Below, piece after piece: positions 34,307 through 46,648 of a stretch of DNA of 64,000 bases. Under the pieces are notes generated by a model. The model saw nothing but the letters and a program-made list of their open reading frames with translations. It did not search any database and was not told where the DNA came from. The DNA comes from Panaeolus papilionaceus (Eukaryota > Basidiomycota > Agaricomycetes > Agaricales): contig JADNRZ010000008.1 of assembly GCA_015501605.1 (NCBI GenBank), forward strand, positions 248,001 to 312,000, written 5' to 3'. Numbering within the stretch: the first letter of the stretch is position 1; every line of letters starts with the position of its first letter. The translations under genes were made by a program, and so were the position numbers.

Positions 34307-37037
34307 ATGCCTTCGAAATTTGAGTCCAATCAGATTTCAACGGACAGTCCTTTGAAGGTTGAAGTCGTCGAGGACGATGAACTCATTCGCCCAACCTCTC
34401 CTGGAAAAGATAGAAGCAATCCAAACGATTCTGACTCGGGGTCATCTGCAACCGATTCCCCTGACGACGATGACGAGTTCAACTGGTCTGAAGACGAGGA
34501 TAATTCGAAGCCTGCGCACTCGGAATCTAAAGTGGCAAAGAGGGGGCGCTACCTATGGCTCGGGTTTCTGAAACTTGCACGGCCAGTCCGAGTGTTTATC
34601 ATCGGTCTCCTGGGCGCTGCTATATTCATCACACCGCTTCTTGTTGTCTACTTTCGATTTCGGGAGACTGTCATTCGAAACCAAGTTCGCGTTTGGTCTC
34701 TTTGGTTTACCATCAGCTGGATAGCTGGCTGTTTTACCTTCATATTTGTGGACAGTATACCTCGCATTGTCGTTATGCTAGGTCATCTAGTCGGTGGAAG
34801 GGTAGAAAAGCTGAAGATTCAAATCGAGGTGATGCATACTGATACCTCGTCAAGACTTGGAACTAATGGATGCGTTCAGTTGACAATGGCCGTCAAGACA
34901 TGGCTAAAGCTAGCACTCGATATTTCATGGGCCTGGATAACTTTGTCCGTTTTGCGGACGGTATACAACCCTTTCGGCACATATTGGGTAATTGTGAATA
35001 GATTTATGCAGGCAAGTAACTTATCCGGTTTAGAATCAACTCAGTTTGCTTATCCCCAACTCTTGCTTAGGCTTTGTTTGCCGCTGGCATCATTCTATTT
35101 GTGGAGAAATTGTTTCTACAATTTGTCGCTGTCAATTTCCACGAGAAAGCGTTGGCGGAACGTCTGTCTGAGAACCAGCTTGGATTGAAAGCTTTGGACT
35201 CCCTGTCGAATGCTCAGTCCATCCCGATAATCAAGAGGTATCCATATTTCAAGAGGGGTCACAGGAGTGCTCCAGGCTCCACCGCGACTATCGACCTGAC
35301 ATCGCCAATGCCTTCTGCATCCCGTGACGACACCGTGCAGTCTTCCCCAGTCAAGGGCAATGATAACATGGAAGAATCCAGGCCAACATCTGGTCGGCAA
35401 ACTCCAAACCCAAGGAAGAGGAGAAATGTCATGGCAGCTGTCATTGTCGACCAGGTTTGCAGTTTTGCGGTTCAATATCGGAGGAGCAACAGCTGACAGA
35501 TAAACATAGGTCGGTGGAGCCATTGGACAAGTTGCTTTGAAGAATTCAAGGTTCAACAAAGAGACTGACTATAGCGGCGTGCATTCTGCGAGAAAATTGG
35601 CTCGCAAACTGTTTAGCGCTTTGAGTGACGTTAACCCACCGAGAGCTCATCTGATTGTCGATGGTGAGCAAATCGTAAAACTATGTCGTCTTCAACACTG
35701 ACGCGCTTCAAAAGACTTCTATCCGTATTTCAAGACGACTGCGGAGGCCGTAAGTATACTTATAAAAATATTTCAAGGAACGTTTGTTTATGCAGACTGG
35801 TCTTAGCATGAGGCATTTGCTATATTCGATAAAGACGGAAATGGTGACATTTCCAAACGCGAAATGCGCGAAGCTGTTCAACGGATTTACGCTGACAGAA
35901 AGGCCCTGATCAGAAGTTTGAAGGTGCGTCTCGCTTGCATATGCCCGCATTCCATCTCCTTATACGACTCCAGGACGTGGGTTCTATCGTCGCGAAGTTA
36001 GATGCCGTGTTGCTCTGCGTTGCTCTCGTCGCGATCATATTTGTTTCCCTTCTCATCTTCAACCGCACGAATACCATCGCCTCTCTCGTCCCTCTTGCGA
36101 CCATTATTCTTGGGTTTTCTTTCATTTTTGGGCACTCTGCTCAGACCCTCTTTGAGTCTGTAAGTGAAAAAATTTCGCATAAAATATATCGATCTCATTC
36201 ATTCCCCTCAGCTTATCTTTATATTTTCCACCCACGTCTTCGATGTGGGGGACTTATGTATGATCGATGACCAGGTATGAAGTATTCTCTTTGTAATAAT
36301 TCCCAATAATTAACATTGCCTGCCAGATTTTGTTCGTGAAGGAGTTTGGGCTATTTTCTACGACCTTCCGCAGGGTTGATGGACAAGAAGTTATTGCGCC
36401 GAATGCGTTGCTCGCGAGCACGAAGTTAGTTCACAATTTACGCCGCAGCAAATCTATGTAAGTTCCTTTCTCAAGACCTTCCTAAGTAGTTGTAATCAAG
36501 TAGCTAATTCTGGTTCCTCAGGTGGGAGACGACAAACCTGAACATCTCATACAATACGCCTATTGAAGTGATTGAGGAACTCAAGTCCAAAATCGTTTCG
36601 TACATCAATACCAACAGCAGAGAATGGTCTAACTGTGCACTCAATATCGACAGTTTGGAGTTTCAAAATACAATCAACCTGATAGTGGCTATTGAACGTA
36701 TGTACATTCTTTGGCTCGCTGTTTCGTTTCGCTAAACAAAATTACAGATCGGCCAAACTGGCAAGATTGGGGAGGTCGATGGACTCGACGTACTGCTTTC
36801 ATGAGACACCTGAAAACCATCCTGGAAGAATTAGACATTCGCTACACTATGCCTCCTCAGCCAGTTATCCTTCCGCACGGCGGGCCACCCCCCAGTGTCC
36901 CTACCATGCAACCTCCACCGTTAGGGAGGCACAGCATTTCCATTGACAGTGCGTTGGGCAATGCAGGATTCTCACAAGGAAGACAATATGGATCCCTTCC
37001 GAGACCACCTTTCCCATCTGGTGTTCCAAGATTTTGA
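34307..37037 (+). CDS. EF-hand mechanosensitive channel, MscS-like (Msy1/Msy2 type)
   Basis: Stretch-gated ion channel; fission yeast relatives Msy1/Msy2 sit in the ER and control Ca2+ after osmotic down-shock. The N-terminus is disordered and very acidic (DSPDDDDEFNWSEDED NSK). Membrane segments follow: VFIIGLLGAAIFITPLLVVY, VWSLWFTISWIAGCFTFIFV and further ones at about 34900-35100 and after 35990 (LDAVLLCVALVAIIFVSLLI, then ASLVPLATIILGFSFIFGHS). Between TM groups is an EF-hand, EAFAIFDKDGNGDISKREMR (about 35811-35870), with the canonical D-x-D-x-N-x-D loop. The MscS beta domain is seen as THVFDVGDLCMIDD, LFVKEFGLFSTTFRRVDGQE and IAPNALLASTKLVHNLRRS. The C-terminus ends in a Pro-rich tail (MQPPPLGRHSIS...GVPRF). 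About ten short introns; TGA at 37035-37037. The gene ends 147 nt before the MED1 start. Confidence 0.92.
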
Positions 37038-37183
37038 TTTAATTGTAGAGACATTATTACATAGACCTCTGGGTTAGAAAGTTGGCTGAAATTCGCATGG
37101 ACGATTCGCAAATGTATTTACAATTTATTATGTCATCTTAGGCTTTTACACTTTATTTACTTACCACCACCATCATCACCTTC

Positions 37184-39599
37184 ATGGATCGTTCTTCATC
37201 CCAATCCGTTTTGTCAACTCTACAAGACTTTTTACGACCTGATTTCTTTCCACCAAATACAACCCATCCGTTTGCAACCCATGCACCGGCTACCTGCGTA
37301 CAATTGCAAGAATTGATAACTTCTCTGGATCACACCTTACATTCACTCGATATCTATGAACAACCTGCTCTTTCTACTTTTTCAAATCCGAAATTAATAT
37401 CCTTGTTGCGTCAAAACTCGTCTATTGAGCACACTGTTCACTCTGTCAGCTAATGCTCCCTTTCTCGTTTTAAGAAAGGATTGTTTTGCTCATCTCAGGA
37501 TAGTCAACAAGAAACATCCAACAACTGTCACAAAAGTTGAAATCGCGAGATAGTGTTTATTATGGAGAGGATATACCTCTTCTTGCTACAACCCTGCCGG
37601 AATGGTGCATCGACCAACTCGTGTCTTGGGGAACATCGGTGGGAATGGAAACATTCAAGGAGGATGGTCGTGAAGGTACTTCGACAACAGTGGTTCTGGG
37701 AGGCAAGGCTCTCGTTATTGACGTGTATTTTGCAACTACTACGGAGAACCCTTTGAAGCCAAAGTTGAAGCTCGCAGGCGTCAAAACATCAAACGCGTTG
37801 ATGGTAGGATCCTCGACCCCTACAACGTCAACATTCCTGGACACATTCCTTGCCGATGGAATACATGCCTACTGCGAAGAGATGCAAAAAGAAGAGTCTG
37901 AACGCGATTCTGAACGTGCCGCTGCTCTGCGAAGGGCCGTTATCGAACACCTCAGGTATCTAGTCGTGTTGGACGGATTGGCGAGTAGAGAAGACGACGG
38001 TGGCATCCGATGGTTCACAGACATTGATGAACTGTGTCCCCATCTTAAGCAAGTTGCAAGTCAAGAATCTGCTATGGTAGCTAGGTAGGTATTTCATTCA
38101 TCGTAACAACGGCATGTGCTAATAGTCTATTAGCACACTTGGTCAACCAAAGGCACCACTGGACATCTTTCTTTTACGAGCTCATTCGTTACCTCTGCCC
38201 TACTTCACAACACCATCCATCTCATTTTTGGTTCACCTATCTCCAGCGGCCTATCTATCGCTCTTGCGAAGCATACCAAGTTCATCAACATCTGATAATA
38301 ACGGCTTGCGCCTTGACCTCTCAGATTCCGAAATCAGGACAAACTTGAAAAACATCGAGCGTGGTGTCACAATGGCTACTATTTCACTAGCGAAACTTTC
38401 AGAGGGTCATTTGTATCCACCGTCTATGTCGATGCCCATTTCATATCCCATGTCCCGCCCTTCATTTTCCCTTATCGAGCCCACTCCAGATGTTGACCAT
38501 TTGTTCCCGCAGATCATGGATACTTTCAAAGTAGCCATCGACACATCCAAGTCCGAAAATCGACTTGACCCATACGCGTGGATTCTTGATTTTACGGATG
38601 GTGGAACACGCAGAGGTGTTGTGATGTCCCAGAAAAGGATGAGTGCTATAGAATCAATCGTTAATCCCCTGGGAGGTGATACGGATATGAATTCTGGGAG
38701 CCATATTACCTATGGTTCAGCGAGTTGGGTCGATATTTTGGTGAGTGGACGAATAACTGGTCGTCGAAGTCATTTACCAAATCAACCGCTTTCCCCCTAG
38801 CTCAACAAAAGCGGCACCATATCTGCGGAGAGATATACAGCACTTTATGTCCGTCGCTGAATTTGATTTTATAAAACGCCTGCTTACTTGTCTGGCAGAA
38901 ATCACCAAATTTGCTGCATCCTTCTCTTCAACTCTGCCTCACAGCACCACAAGAGCCAGGTTTTGTGCTTGAGCGCATCCCTGTTCATGGAATCAAAGAG
39001 ATATGGGCGATCCTTGAAGTGCGTGCCACAGCATCATAAAACTGACTCTGTTATTCTGTGCTCTTACATTGCTTTAAATTCGTAGGTGGTACGGGAACAA
39101 TGCTGGTTAAATGAAATACTGTTAGCTGTCGACTGGACACCCGAGGGTATCCAAACGCAAGGCGACGAAAGTCTCTTGGACGATTTGAATGCCACAGAGG
39201 CTGATCTTGAGGCCGTTCTTTCTGGTATGTGTTTCGTGTTATTTTTCCTTGGACAAGTCAACAATTCGCGGTACAGGAACCATGAAGCCACGGAAAATAC
39301 CAGTTAACGTGCGACTCTCAGCGAAGAAGGAAGAATCAACAGAGGATCAGCTCTTTGGGTCGGAGGATACAATCAAACCGACATTCGTTATGACTTCACC
39401 AGAACACCCGCCAATGCCTGGTCTTGTAGAAATTACCGTTACACACGATGAAAGCAAACCCCGGGGGGTACAAGTCGAAGTTCAAGGAGCAATTGGACTC
39501 GATCTCAAGGTTGGAGACTTTGAAGAGGTTTGTCGGCGTGGAGGGACACTTGGATTGGCTGGAAGGATATGGACAGCTGGGTCAAATACACACATGTAG
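37184..39599 (+). CDS. MED1: Mediator complex subunit 1 (MED1)
   Basis: Subunit of the Mediator middle module that bridges activators and RNA polymerase II. Starts MDRSSSQSVLSTLQDFLRPD. The first exon ends HTVHS before an intron, whose acceptor near 37506 resumes STRNIQQLSQKLKSRDSVYY. Family-like blocks: SWGTSVGMETFKEDGREG followed by TTVVLGGKALVIDVYF (about 37625-37735), RDSERAAALRRAVIEHLRYL, and SPNLLHPSLQLCLTAPQEPG FVLERIPVHGIKEIWAILE with VREQCWLNEILLAVDWTPEG (38890-39145), which is the most telling region. The last exon (39279-39599) has PEHPPMPGLVEITVTHDES. Several introns; two in the 38.8-39.1 kb area have weaker donors (GTCCGT, GTGCGT), so those joins are tentative. Convergent with RPL12: stops 95 nt apart. 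Confidence 0.8.
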
Positions 39600-39694
39600 A
39601 ATCCTTCCCTTGACGGGAATTCGGAGAAACAGGAATCCTACTCAATAGGTTGATGGTACCGGAAAGGATGCATAAGTGAGGTAGAATACATATT

Positions 39695-40384
39695 TTATGC
39701 GTCTGGGATCTCCACATCCCCAGCGTTGATGCCGTCAATAATGTCGTGAGGGGGCTGGCCATCAACAGTGCAGCCAACACTCTGAGCAGTGCCAAGAATC
39801 TCCTTCACACATCCCGACAACTCCTTAGCCAAAGACTTCGCCTTCATCGTCCTTGCAATGTCGATGATTTCATCCAGAGGGATGTTGCCGCTGTGCTTGA
39901 TGTTCTTCTCCTTCTTACGATCGCGTGGGGGCTCTATAAAGACACAGAAAGGTGTTTAAGTTTCCCAAGTTACGGATGATTCAGCAAAGACACTTCAAGG
40001 CACCTTTAAGAGCACGAATGACGAGGGAAGAGGCGGAGGGAACGACCGAGACGGCAGCTTGACGGTTCTGGATTGTCAGCTGGACAGTCACCCGTAGACC
40101 CTTCCATGCAGAGGTAGCTTTGGCGATATCTTCTCCGACCTTCTTTGGCGACTGTTCATAATCTCTTGCTAAGTATTGGAAATTTATACGTCGTTTTCTT
40201 TAAATTCAACGCACCAGACCAAGGGGACCAATCTTGGGTGCCAGGGCAGAAGAGGCACCTACTTCACCTCCGGTAGCTCGAAGGTAGATAATTTTGATTT
40301 CATTAGGGTCCTAAAAACGACACTGTGAGTACTCCATAGACCAGCGGCAATGTTGTGGAAAGGAATTACGATCTTGGGTGCCAT
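39695..40384 (-). CDS. RPL12: 60S ribosomal protein L12 (uL11)
   Basis: Large ribosomal subunit stalk-base protein. Minus strand: exon 1 codes only MAPKI (40384-40370), then after an intron [81 protein letters not shown], and [79 protein letters not shown]. About 165 aa, the normal length. Blocks [20 protein letters not shown] and [13 protein letters not shown] are diagnostic. Its promoter lies in the 259 nt before the divergent PHO80-like cyclin gene. The small first exon is common in fungal ribosomal genes. I see no snoRNA signature in its introns. Confidence 0.97.
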
Positions 40385-40643
40385 TTTTTTGAGGATGGAG
40401 GTGTTTGATCCCTTTGGCGATCGCGAGACTATACGACGACCACAACAGAAAGTGGGAAATAAGGTTTAAAGCCCGACGATTAACTATACAGACTCGGCAT
40501 TTACGGCCAAATGTTATTTGTACTTGTTATGCAACAGGATGTGGGGAAGGTGTCTTGATAGGGAAAGTGAAAGATGGATTGGATTATCAGAATCGAAATT
40601 GTTCGGTCGTAAGCCAACAACGGCTAACTTGTGAAATGGATTC

Positions 40644-41692
40644 ATGGAATCCAATAGCTCAGAAAGGGTTGAGGTCCCCGCAAACTTTGAAGAAGCGCCC
40701 ATAGATTCACTCGTACAACTTATCGGTCAGCATCTATTCTTACACTTTCAAAAACCTGAAATCATCTCGTAGGGGAACATCTCATTCTTTCTCACATTTT
40801 CAGCAGACATGCTAGACCGTCTTATGGCTCATAACGACCAAATACCTCTATCTCCGTATGTTGTACTTTTCAACCTTCATTCCATATCCCCCATGACTCG
40901 GAATTCGTCAGGGAGACCCTCACCCGGTTTCATTCACGTTCAGCACCCTCTATTTCTGTTCTTGATTATTTGAAACGAATAGTTAAATTCACTAATGTCG
41001 AGGTATGTCACCAAACTTTGCAATTGTTTGTATTATCATAACCTTTTTGTTATAAAAGAAATCGTGTCTTTTAATCCTTCTGTTCAATATTGATCAGATC
41101 TGCTCGCGTTCTCCCTGGTTTACTCTATCCTCGTTGACCTGTCATCGCTTTATCATCACTTCAATCACCGTAACCAGCAAAGGTCTTTGCGATGCATTCT
41201 GTCCAAACAATCTCTATGCCAAGGTCGGTGGTATAACAGTAACAGAGCTCAATCTTCTCGAGAGGGAGTTTCTGAAGATGATAGATTGGCGTTTGATGGT
41301 GAGTAGTCCCTGAACATGGTGCCTTGGAGTTGTCTTCTCATCGTTTATCTTATCAGTGCACCCGTGACGCCCTTCAGGAATACTACGTCAATCTCGTCCG
41401 GACCTACAGCACTGGCCAGTATTTTATTGCAGGCGCCAACTCGCCCAGCATGTCACCCGAGAGCGACTTAGAGATGGATAGTGGTCAATCATGTCCGCCT
41501 TCCCCAAAAGACTCTCGTCAACAACTACGGCCAGGCAGGCTGTCAGAACCTTCCGCTATCCTCGTCGAACCTGGCACTAATGCTCAGGAAAACCCCACTC
41601 AACGTCCAACTATCGAACAAAACATGGCCTTTGCCGCACTTCAGCAATCTGAAGAGTTTAAATCTGCGAATTCAGCCAACTACTATCCTTAA
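40644..41692 (+). CDS. PHO80-like cyclin
   Basis: Cyclin partner of a PHO85-type CDK, with roles in phosphate and nutrient signalling. About 265 aa. The start MESNSSERVEVPANFEEAPI DSLVQLI is followed by an intron of about 80 nt whose acceptor TTTTCAG is chosen because it restores IADMLDRLMAHND. The cyclin box is complete: PLSPETLTRFHSRSAPSISV LDYLKRIVKFTNVE (residues about 42-75), KSCLLILLFNIDQICSRSPW FTLSSLTCHRFIITSITVTS, KGLCDAFCPNNLYAKVGGIT, and ELNLLEREFLKMIDWRL (about 138-154). The tail is Ser/Pro/Gln-rich and probably disordered (SPSMSPESDLEMDSGQSCPP). It shares an upstream region with RPL12 on the other strand. The RFHSR and NN-YAKVGG-LNLLE-FL blocks identify the PHO80 group. Confidence 0.93.
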
Positions 41693-42594
41693 CAATCGCG
41701 TGATATTCTTACAATACTTAGATCACTAGATCACAAAAACTCTACCATTCATCTTTTTATGTACGATTCATGTAACCATACGAGACTCGGCGAGGTCGAC
41801 CAGGGAATATATCCGTTTGCATTGCGAACAGAACTAGAGCGATGACAGATGAATGTGTTGAGCTTTGGATTGTGATGTGTTATGAAGTTAATGTAACAAG
41901 GGTAGAAAGCACGAGCATGAAAAAAGAGAAAAAGGAAAAGACATGAGGTATTAAATACATGTACCACTACCAGAATGCAATGGGTAGAAGGAATGACAAT
42001 TGGATTTGCTGGTTAGGAGATAATATGTGATGAATGTTTAGTGAAAGTAAGAACCAAACCAGGTCACACACTCAGCGGAAGGCGAGAGATACTGTGGGGG
42101 GTGGTTGGCAGTGGGGGTGAGGTGTGTATGCGGTGGAATAATACAGTCCTACAACGACTGATGATAGCAACACGACTGAGCAGACAGTCAATTAAACGGC
42201 AAATCGACAGACAAACAACTCGGCAGACTACAATGAAGTTTGGGAAGCGAAACACATTGCTCAAAACAAAATTGACTGCGCACCGTGCAATATACTACTG
42301 TACGTTTACAAAGAGGGGTGGAGGGTGGTGGTTAAGATGCATGGATGACGTGAAGGGGTGATATTCTGAACAGATAAAGATGAACGAGAGTGGGAGGTCA
42401 TGGAATCACTTTTTCAACAATTTCAAAGGTTCTTTTCAAACGACAAAAACAAAGCTTGTCCACCGCAAGAAAAGAAACACCAAAAAAAAGTGAATACCCA
42501 GCCAAAAGTAACAAATGGGTCCAAATAAGCGTAAAAAACGTTCTGCAATGGGTCACAACAACAATAACAATGATAAAAGAATGACAAGCGCCTT
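41693..42594. other. convergent spacer, no gene seen
   Basis: About 900 nt between the stops of the PHO80-like gene and the KSP1-like kinase gene. No supportable gene. The part at about 42050-42260 is purine-rich on the plus strand, and 42400-42560 is A-rich. Confidence 0.5.
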
Positions 42595-45500
42595 TCAACG
42601 ACGAAGAGCAAACAACATCTTGGCTAGAGCATTGATCTGACCCTTCTGGACCTTCTTGACACCATCGGCCTCCTCCTTGGAACCGGAGGAATTGCCGAGG
42701 TCGGTAGTGCTAGTGGAAGCATCCCGACGCAGGTTCTCGGGTGATTTGGGTCCAGAAGGTCGCTCGGTAATGGTGTCGAGCTTGAGATCCTTCGGCTGCT
42801 TTCTCGTCCGAGGCTTGCGGACGGGAGGAGCACCAAAGATGTCACCAACAGGGTTAGGATGTTGACCTCGAGGCAGCTGATCGAGCTCCCAAGGAACACC
42901 ATCCATGACTATTTGAAATGAAAGGGAAAAAATCGCGTGGTTAGTTAAAATTGCGCATGGCTTTCATGACATAAATTAATTAGACTTACTCTTGATGTTC
43001 CGGGGAATGTTACCCGATGCGTAGCTCTGGTGAGATGAAGAATACGTCGATGAAGGTTTAATACTTGTTCTCCAGCTTGCGGATGACACGCTTGTCGCAG
43101 TCGTCGAGATGCTGCGGGCACTGTTATTGCTGTACCTCGTAAAGGCTGATGTGGATGTGCCAGCGCTTGACGAGGTGCTCATCGAGCTGCGCCAATTGGA
43201 TGAAACCACGGAACTGGCGCTAGAGGCGACAGGGCGACCACTGCGCGTGCTATGGGGTGAAATGGCACGCTCGGATCGGTTCCAGTGATCGTTCGATGTT
43301 GGCGAGCTGGTTGAGAGAGGATAGCCTGGCGATCGACTTCCCGACGACTTGACAGAAGGAGGTGACCGGGAATTGTTAATGCGGCGGCCTCGACTCCAGG
43401 TAGAGGCGGTGTCATCAGAATTAGCAAGAGTGTTGATATTATTGTTATGGAATGGAGGGGCGTTCAGACCCATGATAAGATTAGAAACGTTATTGGCGGT
43501 AGTGGACATGGCGCGGGCGTGTGATTGATGAATGGAAGGTGGAGGGACCTCCTCGACTGCAGACACTGTTCCAGAAGGCACGGAAAGGGCAGAATTGACG
43601 GACGCGGACGAAGAAGCTGGGGCAGGAGTGGTACTGCTCTTGCCTATCCTGATCTTCCAAATGGAAGGCTTCTTGGTCACAGGGGTCGGTGCAGTGGTGG
43701 TCGTGGTCGTCGAAGCACTAGCGATAGAAGCAGAAGCAGAAGCGTCTACGTGCGATGCCTTGGAAGTACTCTTGAGCAGGGGACTGGGCATAGCATACAT
43801 CGACACGGGCTCAAACGTTTTCCTGGATTTGTTGACGGATGCTGATCGCGAGGATGTCTTGGATGCCATGCTGATCTCCCTAGCGAGAGACTGTGAAGCA
43901 TCTGCGAGGGTGGCCAGTGTCGCGTCCTGAGAAGCCACGGCGGCGGCGGTAGCTGCCGCGGTACCTTTGCCTTTACGAGCTCCGCGCTTCCTCCGTTTGT
44001 TGGTGGATGTTGACCGTGAATTGGTTCCTTCGTTTTCGATATCTGCCTCTGCAAGGTCGTCGTCTTCATCGTCGTGATCGACCACAGTTGACAAGGGTTC
44101 CCTCTCATATGCAGGGCCCAATGAGGGTGCACGAGACCTTGGAGGCAAAGCAGGGGTGCGCAATCCACAAACGGACGATGGCCTTGAAGTGGGGCGGTGC
44201 GAAATGGGCATGGATAACGACAAACGATGACCCTGAGTCGAACTGTTGGATACAGTGCGGTGCATTCCATGACCCCCTCCCAGCAGGGTGGGAAGGTTCT
44301 TGGCCCAGGCTCCAAAGTCGGCAGCGGACACACGGAGAGAGTCGTCTGTCGTGTCTTGAAGGATGCAAAAAACCTTGTGGGCCAGGAATTCTGCAACTTG
44401 TCTCGTCATGCCTGTGAAACGGTAGAGGAAGAAGTTGACAGGGTCCCTGAGGTAATCATCGAAAGATGAACAAGCATCCTGTGCCGTATCCGTCCAAGGG
44501 TTGAAATGGTACAGCCTAAAACGAGATGAATGAATACTCGGGGGTCACCGGAGTCGAAAAGTGGTTAGGGTTCTTACATGTTGATCAAAACGATACCCAA
44601 TGACCAAACATCAGCTGCACGAGGACGATATGTGGGAGCGACGTTGTTCCTGCATTCTATTTCGAGAAGTGAACAATCAGCAAACCGTAAGAAAAAAAGT
44701 GTTGACCCGGGGATATGGGAACGTACCATAGCTCATGTAGGGAGCGCTTCCGCAGTCCATGTCAGAGGATTCAGTGTCAGTTGTCGAAAGACCAAAGTCT
44801 GTGAGCTTGACGATGACTTTTCGTTCTGTTCGACCGTCTGGAAGATTGACAAGACCGTCTGTGACAATGAAATTCTCGGGTTTGATGTCGCGATGGAAGA
44901 CCTGTTGAGCGTGACAGGCGGCGACGGCATCGCACATTTGGCCAAACATCGAGGCAATGAGACGTAGACGAGTGCGGGAAAGCTGCTGAGAAGGATGCAG
45001 ATTCGATAACAAACTTGGAGTAGGTGGAGTATGCGAGGTAGAGACTGAGGAGTCGGTGTTGTTGTGGGCGTTATCAGGGTCGTAATGGTCGCGGGACTGT
45101 TCTAAAAAGTAAAATAAATCCTCTCCTGGGACATACTCCAGCAGAAGCAACAAAAAGGCCGAAGTTTCCAAGGTCCGGTATAGTGTTACAATGTTTGGGT
45201 GTGAGCGCAGAGACTGATGAATGGTGGCCTGATATGAAGGTAGGAAATGAGTCAGAATTATGAATGATTTTGAAAAAAAGAGACGAAGCTGACCTCTGTC
45301 ATTTGCAAAGCCAGAGCTTCCTCGTCGAGGTTTGCTTTGGATAAGCACTTGATAGCGTACTTGCGACCATAAACAGTAGCACCTGAGCCACCTCCCAACC
45401 TGTTGTCAAACTCCATTACGCCAATAGTTGACATGTGGCCATCGTCGGACCTTGGGGGTCGGTACAAGACCTCCTGAACAAGATAGACGACTGCGTAAGA

Positions 45501-46058
45501 GCCAGTGCCAAGTTGCTTGATGACTTCGAATTCCTGAGCGGGTTGTTGCTGGTCGAGGGAACCAGAGGCATCGTTGCTTGAAACAAGACGAAGGTACTCC
45601 CCTTGAAGAGGGAAGCCTTCACCGACGACATCACCCTGAGCTAAAACATCCTCGACGGGCATTGAGGACGCGATAGAATGATGTGCCGATGACTTTGTGG
45701 CTGTACCAAGCCTTGTTGTAAATGGAACTGGACTCGCGGAGTGAAGTTGACGGGAAGAAATGTAAGGACTACGTGGAAGTTTGGCAGAAGTTGTTGAAGG
45801 TGAAGCAGAAGGAGGATTTGAAGAAAGAATTGGAAGATTAGTTGAAATAGCCAGTGGAAGTGGTGCATGGGTAATGGAGTTGGGGGCGGTGTTGTTGGTA
45901 GAACGGGAGAAGCTATCCTTGTGTGGACGGTTACGATTCAACAAAGATTGTTGAAGAACGTTTGAAGGTAGATCATTATGGCGGAAATCTTGCAGAGTAA
46001 TAGGATACTTTGGAGTCGGCTGAGAGAGCTGTTGGTTGACCTGAAGAGACTGCAACAT
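42595..46058 (-). CDS. Ser/Thr protein kinase, KSP1/Ran1 (SKS1/VHS1) group
   Basis: Cytosolic/nuclear kinase; in yeasts relatives act in nutrient signalling and repression of meiosis or filamentous growth. ATG at 46058: MLQSLQVNQQLSQPTPKYP, with a roughly 150-residue Ser/Thr/Pro-rich leader. Kinase motifs: GTGSYAVVYLV (P-loop), KYAIKCL (Lys), HRDIKPENF (catalytic loop), DFGLS and CGSAPYMSYE (activation segment end, where YE replaces the usual PE). The domain contains an insert between helices D and E (about 35 residues, HYDPDNAHNNTDSSVSTSHT) and another of about 30 between the P-loop and the Lys (RPPRSDDGHMSTIGVMEFDN). After LYHFNPWTDTAQDACSSFDD comes a long disordered tail rich in Ser/Thr, including KRRKRGARKGKG, ending with the block VMDGVPWELDQLPRGQHPNP VGDIFG and ALAKMLFALRR. 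Introns are short. Stop at 42595-42597. Confidence 0.9.
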
Positions 46059-46648
46059 TTGGTTTTGATTCTTCTCTTAAATTCTTTTTCTTTTTTTTCT
46101 TGATAAAAAAAGAGATTGAAAATAAGAAGGAAGAATAGACCTTGGCTACTCTGAATGTGTCCTAATACAAGAAAGACGGTTCAGACGAGACCGGCTTTAG
46201 AGTCTGAGCTGAAATGGGCCGAGAAACATGCAGGTAAATTGAGGAATGAGTATGACCACCTTTGGGTGTTGTTGATACGTTACGTCGAGGGCTGATATAG
46301 GATTGCGACGCCCGGTCGTTTGAGTTGTTTCAAATAAAAATGAAACGACGGGGGAAGGGGAGGGAGTGAGGGAGAGGGAAGAAGGAGGATGGGATGATGG
46401 AAAGGGGAAAAAGGGGAAAAGGGGGAAGGGGAACAGCAGAGAGCGACAGAGAACTCAACCTTGTGCAACACAACAATCACTCCATGTGCTTCAGACTCAA
46501 TTTTATGACTCATTTCCTTTTTAGTACAACTTTTACACACAATCTATTCATAATCCACATGTTACCTATTCATTCTCCCATATGCTACTTTACAATAAAC
46601 TAGATTTAAGATATAACACCTGATAATAATAATTAATTCATTAATTAA
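46059..46648. other. intergenic; KSP1-like promoter and end of UTP6
   Basis: Tandem minus-strand spacer of 590 nt. The 46340-46430 stretch is G/A-rich on the plus strand. 46605-46665 is very AT-rich (TTAATTAATTAAATAATAAA). The last exon of UTP6 may lie in this interval. Confidence 0.5.

Noticed and set aside
39695..40384. snoRNA hosted in RPL12 introns
   Set aside because: The introns are short (about 60 nt) and lack C/D or H/ACA motifs.
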